Program-made: the position numbers and the translations under genes
Source: Verrucomicrobiota bacterium
Lineage (GTDB): Bacteria > Verrucomicrobiota > Verrucomicrobiia > Limisphaerales > JADLHS01
Direction of reading: 5' to 3'
DNA length: 36,677 nucleotides
Assembly (NCBI GenBank): GCA_008933055.1
Contig: WBXK01000006.1
Span: forward strand, 1-36,677
The notes under the pieces: generated by a model
What the model was told of the DNA's origin: nothing
The model's input: only the letters and a program-made list of their open reading frames with translations
Databases searched by the model: none
In this document: positions 8,039 through 15,988 of the stretch, in pieces
How positions within the stretch are numbered: the first letter of the stretch is position 1
Layout of the letters: each line of letters opens with the position of its first letter

Positions 8039-8085
8039 AAAAATAAAACGGGGCAGTTCAAGCTGCGTTCAGCCGAGCTGCCCCG
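8039..8085 (-). terminator. Terminator-like attenuator between acpP and fabF
   Basis: On the minus strand an 8-bp perfect stem CGGGGCAG/CTGCCCCG (8078-8085 with 8049-8056) is followed by GTTTTATTTTT and then at once by the fabF ATG. The loop has further pairing potential. It probably ends most acpP transcripts and lets a fraction read into fabF. Confidence 0.75.
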
Positions 8086-8104
8086 AAATCTAGTGGGTCA
8101 CAAA

Positions 8105-8347
8105 TTATTTCGCGGACTCTTCGACGTATTTGATGACGTCGCTCACGCTCTGGAGCTTCTCGGCTTGTTCGTCGGGGATTTCGTTGCCGAACTCCTCTTC
8201 GAGAGCCATGACGAGCTCTACGGTATCCAGCGAGTCAGCACCGAGATCCTCGATGAACTTGGCTTCGGGGGTGACTTGTTCGGGCTTGACGCCGAGTTGC
8301 TCGACGATGATGTCCTTGACGCGTTGTTCGATTGATTTTTCTGACAT
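8105..8347 (-). CDS. acpP: Acyl carrier protein
   Basis: 80 residues, very acidic. It carries fatty-acyl intermediates on a 4'-phosphopantetheine arm. The attachment site is Ser39 in [19 protein letters not shown], and the flanking helices have the usual ACP pattern (ILVEQLGV-like helix 1, [12 protein letters not shown] helix 3). Length and start match the family. It lies directly upstream of fabF, the common bacterial order, with an attenuator-like hairpin in between. The ATG has no Shine-Dalgarno sequence and sits in an AT-rich leader. Confidence 0.97.
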   Translation of the reverse strand: MSEKSIEQRVKDIIVEQLGVKPEQVTPEAKFIEDLGADSLDTVELVMALEEEFGNEIPDEQAEKLQSVSDVIKYVEESAK

Positions 8348-8374
8348 GTTTAATTTCTGTTAAATTCTTCAATC

Positions 8375-8404
8375 TGTTTATTCGGCATGGCGAATACGGT
8401 CAAG
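8375..8404 (-). promoter_or_regulatory. Candidate promoter of acpP
   Basis: On the minus strand TTGACC (8399-8404) and TAAACA (8375-8380) are 18 bp apart, 27 bases before the acpP ATG. The -35 is good and the -10 weak. Confidence 0.3.
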
Positions 8405-8411
8405 CCTCGAT

Positions 8412-8939
8412 TCAGTTTTTTTTCTGCGGTCCATTGCGCTTTGCGTTGACAACCAATCCCCAAATCAGGACGAACGCCCGCGCAAACTCCTGCGGACGTT
8501 CCGCCACCCAGCGCGAAATTTCTTCCTCCGCAAACCACTCCCCGCGCTCAATCTCCTCTGTATTCAAAGTGAACGGACCTTCGCTCTCGCATCGATAAAC
8601 CCAGACGAATTCCTGTCCCGTCTCCGCGCAGGCTTCGATCCGCAGAATTCTGTCCGGCGCTTGCACAAGCTTCAAGCCAATCTCCTCCCACACCTCGCGA
8701 ATAGCGCACATATCGTAATCCTCCCCGCGATCCACATGCCCCGACGAAGACGAGTCCCACTTACCCTTGGCTGTATCCTTCGTCATGGAACGTTTTTGGA
8801 GGAAAAGCTGCCCGCGCGAGTTGAACACCAACACGTGCACCGCGCGATGCAGCAACCCGCGCGCGTGAACTTCCTTGCGTGGCGCTTGCCCTACGACTTC
8901 ATCGCGCTCGTTGACGATGTCGAATATTTCTTCGCTCAT
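8412..8939 (-). CDS. Nudix hydrolase (YfcD/IDI-like)
   Basis: 175 residues. Nudix enzymes hydrolyse nucleoside or other diphosphates linked to a moiety X. The Nudix box is complete: GHVDRGEDYDMCAIREVWEEIGL at 67-89 in the G-x5-E-x7-REUxEExGU pattern; the residue Gly67, Glu73, Arg81-Glu82, Glu85-Glu86 spacing is exact. The N-terminal FDIVNERDEVVGQAPRKEVH and HRAVHVLVFNSRGQLFLQKR are typical of the subgroup that includes YfcD and isopentenyl-diphosphate isomerase-like proteins. The substrate is unknown. It lies 65 bp upstream of acpP on the same strand; co-transcription is possible but acpP seems to have its own promoter. Confidence 0.88.
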   Translation of the reverse strand: MSEEIFDIVNERDEVVGQAPRKEVHARGLLHRAVHVLVFNSRGQLFLQKRSMTKDTAKGKWDSSSSGHVDRGEDYDMCAIREVWEEIGLKLVQAPDRILRIEACAETGQEFVWVYRCESEGPFTLNTEEIERGEWFAEEEISRWVAERPQEFARAFVLIWGLVVNAKRNGPQKKN

Positions 8940-9106
8940 TAAAGATATTGCAGCGGCGGCGGGAGGAGTGTCTGATCAAATCCCATCAAGGTCAGTCGCC
9001 GCACAATGGGGACTATTCAAATCCGGCGCATGAAATGCAGCAATGATATTCTGATGCTTAGTAGCATGCTATCTTCGTAGACAACCTGTTTTCTCCGCAT
9101 CATTCA

Positions 9107-9134
9107 TTGACTCTGACACCGACTTTGCTAGTCT
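9107..9134 (+). promoter_or_regulatory. Candidate promoter of the PPDK gene
   Basis: TTGACT (9107-9112) and TAGTCT (9129-9134) are 16 bp apart, 52 bases before the ATG. The -10 is weak against the E. coli consensus, but its context TTTGCTAGTCTC nearly repeats that of the rpsB candidate promoter. Confidence 0.3.
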
Positions 9135-9186
9135 CAAAGCTCATTTTTAATGGCATTTCACGGCTCAAACTGAACTAGAAACATTT

Positions 9187-11928
9187 ATGGCAAAATCTAA
9201 ATCCACAAAATACGTCTACACTTGGGGCAACAAAAAAGCTGACGGCGACGGCAGCATGAAAGCCCTCCTCGGCGGCAAGGGCGCGAACCTCGCCGAAATG
9301 ACCCGCATCGGTCTGCCCGTGCCTCCTGGGTTCACCATTACCACCGAGGTTTGCACTTATTTTTACGCGCACAAGCGCACTTACCCGAAGGAGCTTCAGG
9401 CTCAGATGGAAGCGGGAGTCGTTAACATGGAGAAAATCATGGGCACGAAGTTCGGTTCGACAACGGGTATGCCGCTGCTCGTTGCCGTGCGCTCAGGTGC
9501 GCGCGATTCCATGCCGGGCATGATGGACACGATTTTGAATCTCGGCTTGAACGACCAAGCGGTCTTCGCGCTCGCTGATGCCACCAAGAATCCTCGCTTC
9601 GCGTGGGATTGTTACCGCCGTTTCATTCAGATGTATGGCGACGTGGTGATGGGTGTGCAGAAACGCGAAGGCGAAGATCACGAGCCGTTCGAGACCGTCA
9701 TCGAAGAATTCAAGCACGAGAAATATCACGGGGACATCGAAGACTCGAAGCTCACCGCCGAAGATCAAGCCGAACTCGTGAAGCGTTTCAAGAAGCTCGT
9801 CAAGGATCGCACTGGAAAAGATTTCCCGACGAATCCGTGGGATCAATTGCGAGGCGCAGCGGGCGCGGTGTTTGGCTCATGGATGAACGATCGCGCGAGT
9901 GTGTATCGTCGCAAATACAACATTCCGACCGAATGGGGCACAGCCGTCAACGTGCAGGCGATGGTGTTTGGTAACACCGGTGAAGATTCCGGTTCTGGCG
10001 TGGCGTTCACGCGCAATCCCGCGAATGGCACGAATGAATTCTACGGTGAATTCCTCATCAACGCTCAGGGCGAAGACGTCGTCGCTGGCGTTCGCACGCC
10101 CGAACCCGTTTTGAAGCTCAAGACGCAGATGCCCAAGAGCTACGCGGAACTCATGGCCGTTCGCAAAACTTTGGAGAAGCACTTCAAGGACGTGCAGGAC
10201 ATTGAATTCACCGTCCAGAGTGGCAAGTTGTTCATGCTTCAGACGCGCAACGGCAAGCGCACTGCTGCCGCTGGCCTCAAGTTCGCCGCGGACATGGTGA
10301 AAGAAAAACTTATTGATTGGGAAACCGCCGTGATGCGCAACCCTGCCGATCAGTTGGAACAATTGCTTGCTCCAATTTTTGATTTGAGCGAAGTGAAAAA
10401 AGCCAAAGTCATCGCTACCGGTCTCCCGGCTGGCCCTGGTGCGGCCACTGGCAAAATCTACTTCAATGCTGACCGCTCGGTGCAAGCTGCTGAGAAGGGC
10501 GAGAAGGTTCTCCTCGTTCGCGTTGAGACTTCGCCGGAAGATTTGCGCGGCATGATTGCGGCGGAAGGCATCCTAACCGCTCGCGGTGGTGTCAGTTCGC
10601 ACGCGGCACTCGTTGCTCGTCAGATGGGTAAGGTCTGTGTGTGCGGCGCGGCAGGCGTCGTCATTGATTATGACAAGAAGACCACGACGATTGACGGCGT
10701 GACTTATAACGAAGGCGACTTCCTCTCGATTGATGGCACGTCCGGCCTTGTCTATGCGGGCCAGATCAAAACCGCGCCGTCGGAAATCATCACCGGCCTT
10801 CTGAACAACGACAAAGTTGCGCAGAAGACCGAGAAGTATAAGAACTACACGCAGCTCATGGCGTGGTGCGCGAAGGCCACCAAGCTGCAAGTCCGCACCA
10901 ACGCCGATACGCCCGAGCAGACCGAGCAGGCGATTGCGTTCGGCGCAGTCGGCATCGGCCTTACCCGCACGGAACATATGTTCTTCGAGGGCGACCGCAT
11001 TGACGCGATGCGCGAAATGATTCTCGCTGACTCACTCGCTTCCCGCGAAGAAGCGTTGGCGAAATTGCTCCCGTATCAACGCGATGACTTCTTCGGCATC
11101 TTCAAGGCACTGAAAGGTTATCCCGCGACGATCCGTTTCCTCGATCCGCCGTTGCACGAATTCTTGCCGCACGCGAAAGAGCAGCAGATGGATTTGTCCC
11201 GCAAGCTCGGCGTGTCCGTGGAGAAAATCATGGCGCGCGTCCACGAACTCCACGAGTTCAACCCAATGCTTGGATTCCGTGGCTGCCGCCTCGGCATCAA
11301 GTATCCCGAAATCACCCGGATGCAGGCCCGCGCCGTCCTCGAAGCCGCCGCTGATGCGACCAAGAAAGGTTTCAAAGCCAAGCCCGAAATCATGATCCCG
11401 CTCGTTGGGTTCAAGAAGGAATTGGATTTGCAGGTCGCCATCGTTCACGAAGTCGCTGCCCTCGTACAGAAGGAGAAGAAGGTTAAAATCTCCTACTCTG
11501 TCGGCACGATGATCGAAATCCCGCGCGGCGCGTTGACCGCCGACGAGATCGCGCAGACTGCGGAGTTCTTTAGCTTCGGCACGAACGACCTCACACAAAC
11601 CTGCCTCGGCATGTCGCGCGACGACTCCGGTTCATTCCTCGGTGCTTATACTGAGAATGAAATCGTGAAGAAGAATCCGTTCGCCTCGATTGACCAGACC
11701 GGCGTCGGTCAGCTCATCGAGATCGCCTGCGCGAAGGGCAACAAGACCCGCCCCGGCATCAAGCTCGGCATCTGTGGCGAACACGGCGGAGACCCTGACT
11801 CCGTCAAGTTCTGCCACCGCGTTGGCCTAACCTATGTGAGCTGCTCACCTTATCGTGTGCCCGTCGCCCGTTTGGCCGCTGCTCAAGCCGCTATCGAAGA
11901 GAAGCGCAAAGCTTCAAAGAAGAAGTAA
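9187..11928 (+). CDS. ppdK: Pyruvate, phosphate dikinase
   Basis: 913 residues. It interconverts pyruvate + ATP + phosphate and phosphoenolpyruvate + AMP + pyrophosphate. The N-terminal ATP-grasp domain has [20 protein letters not shown] and [20 protein letters not shown]. The swivelling phosphohistidine domain carries the catalytic His472 in [19 protein letters not shown]. The C-terminal TIM-barrel has [29 protein letters not shown] and Cys863 in [10 protein letters not shown], the general acid/base residue in this family. Length is normal. The ATG gives the standard N-terminus although no Shine-Dalgarno sequence is visible. It is monocistronic: a divergent gene lies upstream and a strong terminator follows. 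It may serve pyrophosphate-linked glycolysis or gluconeogenesis. Confidence 0.97.
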   Translation: MAKSKSTKYVYTWGNKKADGDGSMKALLGGKGANLAEMTRIGLPVPPGFTITTEVCTYFYAHKRTYPKELQAQMEAGVVNMEKIMGTKFGSTTGMPLLVAVRSGARDSMPGMMDTILNLGLNDQAVFALADATKNPRFAWDCYRRFIQMYGDVVMGVQKREGEDHEPFETVIEEFKHEKYHGDIEDSKLTAEDQAELVKRFKKLVKDRTGKDFPTNPWDQLRGAAGAVFGSWMNDRASVYRRKYNIPTEWGTAVNVQAMVFGNTGEDSGSGVAFTRNPANGTNEFYGEFLINAQGEDVVAGVRTPEPVLKLKTQMPKSYAELMAVRKTLEKHFKDVQDIEFTVQSGKLFMLQTRNGKRTAAAGLKFAADMVKEKLIDWETAVMRNPADQLEQLLAPIFDLSEVKKAKVIATGLPAGPGAATGKIYFNADRSVQAAEKGEKVLLVRVETSPEDLRGMIAAEGILTARGGVSSHAALVARQMGKVCVCGAAGVVIDYDKKTTTIDGVTYNEGDFLSIDGTSGLVYAGQIKTAPSEIITGLLNNDKVAQKTEKYKNYTQLMAWCAKATKLQVRTNADTPEQTEQAIAFGAVGIGLTRTEHMFFEGDRIDAMREMILADSLASREEALAKLLPYQRDDFFGIFKALKGYPATIRFLDPPLHEFLPHAKEQQMDLSRKLGVSVEKIMARVHELHEFNPMLGFRGCRLGIKYPEITRMQARAVLEAAADATKKGFKAKPEIMIPLVGFKKELDLQVAIVHEVAALVQKEKKVKISYSVGTMIEIPRGALTADEIAQTAEFFSFGTNDLTQTCLGMSRDDSGSFLGAYTENEIVKKNPFASIDQTGVGQLIEIACAKGNKTRPGIKLGICGEHGGDPDSVKFCHRVGLTYVSCSPYRVPVARLAAAQAAIEEKRKASKKK

Positions 11929-11945
11929 TTCGCATCTGAAAATTC

Positions 11946-11981
11946 AAAAAGCCGTTCCGGGAAGCCGGAGCGGCTTTTTAT
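11946..11981 (+). terminator. Rho-independent terminator of the PPDK gene
   Basis: A 15-bp stem (11946-11960 with 11965-11979, one G-U pair) around a GAAG tetraloop, with a T-rich 3' arm. It starts 18 bases after the stop. Confidence 0.92.
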
Positions 11982-12197
11982 TTCTAGCGGCGAAAAGAAC
12001 AAGAACGACTATCACGTTGTTAGTAAAGCGGTCCGATGCCTTGTTTCACTGCGTAAGTCTCATTATCTGTTGGCGGACGATTCGGCGTTCATCTTGTTGA
12101 TTGCTCAAGCTCGGGGTGACGTTTCGTGGTAAGACTCGGGCAAAGTTGATTCTCTTCCGTCTCGACTCTCCGTGCTGCGATTTGTGATCGGACCAGC

Positions 12198-12433
12198 ATG
12201 AAATGCCCGGACTGCAAGCGGGCGTTGAAGAAAATCCATGTCGGCTCGGCTGCTCTCGACATCTCATCTGTCAGGGCGACTACGGCGTGATCATAGATCG
12301 TTGTCCCACATGTTCCGGTATATGGCTGGATCACGGCGACCTTGGAGACATGCGCGAAGAAACCATCCCTACACCGCGCCCCGTGCGGCATGTGGTGGAG
12401 CGGACGAATCGAAAGCACAATGAGTTGTGCTGA
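12198..12433 (+). pseudogene. TFIIB-type zinc-ribbon protein gene split by a frameshift
   Basis: From the ATG at 12198 one frame reads MKCPDCKRALKKIHVGSAAL and stops at 12288 after about 30 codons. Another frame, open to 12433, continues with GDYGVIIDRCPTCSGIWLD and HGDLGDM. Joined, these give a zf-TFIIB domain: a first CPxC knuckle and a second CPTCSGIWLD, as in many small bacterial zinc-ribbon proteins of unknown role. A single-base shift near 12260-12280 would restore one 77-78-residue protein. Either the gene is newly broken or this is an assembly error. The final codons overlap nothing of trpA when trpA starts at 12559. Confidence 0.6.
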
Positions 12434-12558
12434 TCAATTTCCAGATGGTGCGCGAGGTGCAACGATTGAGCATCAGCGTCGCGTGCTCTGGGGAAACTCT
12501 TCTGAAGTGTCTAAGTTCAACTTGCCAGCAACCCGTCTCACCCGGACAATCTGCCACA

Positions 12559-13359
12559 ATGAATCGCATCGTGGAACGCTTCACCAAACTGAAGCGCGAT
12601 AACAAAAAAGCTTTCGTTGTCTATATCGGGGCAGGAGATCCAGATCTCGAAGCCACACGCCAACTGGCTCTGGAATTCGATAAAGCAGGCGTGGACGTGT
12701 TGGAACTCGGCGTTCCCTTCAGCGATCCGCTTGCAGACGGTTTGGTGAATCAACTCGCCGCCCAACGCGGTCTTGAATCCGGCACTACGCCGCCTAAGCT
12801 GCTCGAAACAGTCACCGCCATCCGTAAGCAATCCCAAATCCCAATCGTCTTCTACGTTTATTTCAACATCATCCATCGTGTCGGCATGGAGCAATTCATC
12901 GTCGATTGCGCCAAGGCGGGCGTGGACGGTTTGCTCGTGCTCGATCTGCCGCCGGAGGAATCGGACAACTACGAAGCGCAGATGGCCAAGGCGGGTTTGT
13001 GCAACATCTACCTTGTCGCGCCAACCACTCCCGAAGCGCGCATGGAAAAGATCGTGAAGCGCGCTGCGGGTTTCATCTACTACATCTCGCGCGAAGGCGT
13101 GACCGGGATGCAAAGCAGTGTTGCTTCCAACCTCGAATCTCAAATCGCCAAGATTCGCGCACATACGTCGCTCCCTATAGCCGTCGGCTTTGGCGTCTCA
13201 AATCCCGAGCAAGCGAAAGCCGTGGCGAAGGAGGCGGATGGTTGCGTTGTCGGAAGTGCAATTGTGAATCAGATTGCCGCAAATGGAAAATCTCCGGAAC
13301 TCGTGTCTAAGCTGGGTGCATTCGTGAAAGCCATGGCGGATGCGGTGAAATCAATCTGA
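12559..13359 (+). CDS. trpA: Tryptophan synthase alpha subunit
   Basis: 266 residues. It cleaves indole-3-glycerol phosphate to indole and glyceraldehyde 3-phosphate and channels indole to TrpB. The frame is open further upstream, but the ATG at 12559 gives the family N-terminus (MNRIVERFTKLK) and puts the two catalytic acids exactly at Glu49 and Asp60 (LELGVPFSDPLADG). Small deviations are ADGL for the usual ADGP, and FNII where many members have NP. SREGVTGMQSS and VGFGVSNPEQAKAV form the phosphate-binding part. No trpB is adjacent. The mannose-1-phosphate guanylyltransferase gene begins 7 bases later and is probably co-transcribed. Confidence 0.95.
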   Translation: MNRIVERFTKLKRDNKKAFVVYIGAGDPDLEATRQLALEFDKAGVDVLELGVPFSDPLADGLVNQLAAQRGLESGTTPPKLLETVTAIRKQSQIPIVFYVYFNIIHRVGMEQFIVDCAKAGVDGLLVLDLPPEESDNYEAQMAKAGLCNIYLVAPTTPEARMEKIVKRAAGFIYYISREGVTGMQSSVASNLESQIAKIRAHTSLPIAVGFGVSNPEQAKAVAKEADGCVVGSAIVNQIAANGKSPELVSKLGAFVKAMADAVKSI

Positions 13360-13366
13360 GTTCTAT

Positions 13367-14500
13367 ATGAAAGCAAAGACCGTCATCAAAGACCGTTTCG
13401 TCATTATCATGGCCGGGGGACGCGGCGAGCGTTTCTGGCCGGTGAGCCGCGAGAAGACGCCCAAACAACTCATCAAGCTGCTTGGCGACAAATCGTTTTT
13501 GCAAGAAGCCGTCGCGCGCGTGCTGCCGCTCGTGCCGCTCAAGAACATCTTCATCATCACCAACGAAGCGCAGGCGGCTGAGGTGCGGAAACAGTTGCCC
13601 AAGTTGCCCAAGGAAAATGTCGTCGCAGAACCTGTGGGTCGCGACACCTGCGCCGCCGTCACGTTGGGCGCGGCACTCGTCGGCGCGCGTTCGACGACGG
13701 GCGTCATGGCGGTGTTGCCTGCGGATCATGTCATTCCTGAGGAGAAGAAGTTTCAACAAGTCTTGAGCGATGCATTTGATGTCGCGGCGAAAGGACAGGC
13801 CATCGTCACCATAGGCATCAAGCCCACCGAGCCTGCCACGGGTTATGGCTACATCCGCACAGGAGTTGAATTGCCCACGCCGCCTGGCGCAAAGAAGACC
13901 AAGACTATATTCTTCAAAGCCGAACAGTTCGTCGAGAAACCGAACTTCGAGACGGCGCTTGGATACGTGAACAGCGGGCAGTATCGCTGGAACGCCGGGA
14001 TGTTCGTGTGGAGTTTCATCACCGTCACCAACGGCTTGGAGAAGCATCAGCCTGAGATGTTCGCCGCGTGTCAGCGCTGGTTCAAGGTCGCCACCAACGG
14101 CCCGAAGCTCGCCAAAGTTCTCGCGAAGGAATATCCCGCCATCAAAAAAATCTCGATTGATTTCGCGCTGATGGAACACGCGCAAAATGTCATTTGCGCG
14201 GACGGCGCATTCGCGTGGGACGATCTTGGGGCGTGGCCCGCGCTCGCTCGCCACATCAAAGCCGACGCTGAGGGTAATTGCGCTGTCGCTGATTTCATCC
14301 ATGTGGACGCCGCGCGCAACATCATCTATGACGCGCGTAGCAAGGATCGTCGCACGCCCATCGCCGTCGTGGGGCTGCGAGATTCAATCCTCGTGCAGAC
14401 TGACGATGCCGTCTTGCTCGCGCACAAATCCCAAGCACAAAAGATAAAGGACATGGTCAAGAAACTCGCCGAGGATTCGCGGCTGAAGAAGTTGGTTTGA
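13367..14500 (+). CDS. manC: Mannose-1-phosphate guanylyltransferase
   Basis: 377 residues. It makes GDP-mannose from mannose 1-phosphate and GTP, a precursor for mannosylated glycans and GDP-fucose/rhamnose. The nucleotidyltransferase signature MAGGRGERFWPVSREKTPKQ is at 15-34, the sugar-phosphate loop includes FVEKPN near 187, and AGMFVW and ALMEHAQNV...FAWDDLGAW follow, all typical. The length fits the single-domain type without the C-terminal phosphomannose isomerase cupin. The start lies 7 bases after trpA. The link to trpA looks like convenience rather than pathway. No terminator is evident before the next gene. Confidence 0.93.
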   Translation: MKAKTVIKDRFVIIMAGGRGERFWPVSREKTPKQLIKLLGDKSFLQEAVARVLPLVPLKNIFIITNEAQAAEVRKQLPKLPKENVVAEPVGRDTCAAVTLGAALVGARSTTGVMAVLPADHVIPEEKKFQQVLSDAFDVAAKGQAIVTIGIKPTEPATGYGYIRTGVELPTPPGAKKTKTIFFKAEQFVEKPNFETALGYVNSGQYRWNAGMFVWSFITVTNGLEKHQPEMFAACQRWFKVATNGPKLAKVLAKEYPAIKKISIDFALMEHAQNVICADGAFAWDDLGAWPALARHIKADAEGNCAVADFIHVDAARNIIYDARSKDRRTPIAVVGLRDSILVQTDDAVLLAHKSQAQKIKDMVKKLAEDSRLKKLV

Positions 14501-14530
14501 CAGGATGCTGCGGGTGGGTAGAGTCGCGCC

Positions 14531-15974
14531 ATGCGCTCTCATACGCAATGGCTCCAAAAGGTTGTAAGGGTTTTCACTCTGATGACCGCACTCTTTTCCA
14601 TCTCGGCAACAACATCGTTTTCCCAAGCCTCGTTGTTTGATCCGACTTTCAATATAGGGTCAGGAGCAAACGGGACGGTTTATGGCATCGTTCCACAAGA
14701 CGATGGAAAGGTAATTGTCGGAGGTTCATTTACAGAGATATCGGGTCAGCCATGCACAAACCTTGCCCGACTTAATGCTGACGGAAGGTTGGACACCACA
14801 TTTCCTCAAGGGACGGATGGCGCAATCTATCGAATGCTCAAACAGCCGGATGGGAAGATTTTGGTCGGTGGAGCCTTTACTAACCTCCAAGGAGTCTTGC
14901 GACAACGTATCGGAAGGTTGCATACCAATGGTACCGTTGATATGAGCTTTGATGCAGGTGTCGCTGTTCCTGAAGGCGTGATGGTTTTAACCCTTGCCTG
15001 CCAGTCGGATGAAAAGGTGTTAGTTGGAACGGTTCCACCTTCGGGAGCATTTTCTTTTCTCAAGCGGCTGCTTCCCACAGGTGAACTGGACAATTCTTTC
15101 ATCCAAACAAATGTTTTTTTGGGATCGTATATTTTGGCAATTTGCATACGCACGAATGGTTCAATCTTGGTAGGTGGCGGATTTAATCAGGTCAACGGAT
15201 TTTCCGCTTCTGCGCTGGCACTAGTAGCTACAAATGGGGTGCTCGATACGGAGTTCGCATCGCCGATACAGACGATTTTTGCCTACGGCTCTCCCTACGG
15301 CTCGGGCATCTATGCTATGGCCGCACTGTCTGACAACAGTATTTTGATGGGTGGTGGATTTTTTCGCGATGGTTTTTTAACGAATAAATTGGTGCTTGCA
15401 AAGCTGACCAGCAGTTTAGCTTGGGACTCCAGTTTTACGATAGATACCTTTAACTCGGAACCTTTAACTCCTGGCTATGTTATGGCGATCTCATTGCAAA
15501 CCGATGGCAAAATGATCCTCGGCGGTAATTTTCAAAGAGTCGGAGGCTAGGAGGCAATCTTTGGTGCGACTCGATTCGGATGGGCATGTTGATCCATGCT
15601 TTGATCCGGGAATTGGTTTATCTCCTTTTCACTTCGCCGAGTTTTACAGGGGAATTTCTTCAATTGCACTCCAATCCGACGGCAAAATTCTGGCAGCAGG
15701 GAATTTTGGCAACCTGATGTCTGGAGCAAATTGTATCACCAGACTTTTGCCGCAATCTGAGTGCGGCGCAATACGCGTACATCTCCGCAAGGACGGATTT
15801 GGCGGTTACCTTGTGGCTGGCACTTGTAATCCCGGAGGAACAAATCACCTCCAATGGTCCACAAACCTAGTGGACTGGGAAACCGCCACCAGCACTACGT
15901 CGCCCTACGTTGCTACGTCGAACAGTTTCTGGTTTAAACCTGAACTGTTCTTCCGGGTCAAACAGGAATATTGA
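14531..15974 (+). pseudogene. Secreted delta-60 repeat protein, frameshifted
   Basis: The first frame (14531-15550, 339 residues) has a signal peptide (hydrophobic 11-30, cleavage near TSFSQA) and repeats of about 55 residues. Each has a pattern like DGKVIVGGSF...LARLNADGRLDTTF, which is the delta-60 repeat of predicted beta-propeller proteins. It stops at TAG 15548-15550 in mid-repeat. The reading resumes in the +1 frame (RRQSLVRLDSDGHVDPCFDPG) and runs to 15974. It ends in a domain with LQWSTNLVDWETA and FFRVKQEY, a C-terminus common on verrucomicrobial surface proteins. One extra base near 15546-15549 explains the break. The region is visibly AT-richer than its neighbours. It is a pseudogene, a phase-variable gene or an assembly error; the combined product would have about 480 residues. 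Confidence 0.75.
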
Positions 15975-15988
15975 GCAGCCTGATTGTT

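Noticed and set aside
9402-11817. Long minus-strand open frames across the PPDK gene
   Set aside because: They are antisense shadows caused by the strong codon bias of ppdK.
12427-12558. 44-codon upstream extension of trpA
   Set aside because: The ATG at 12559 places the catalytic Glu and Asp at the canonical positions 49 and 60.
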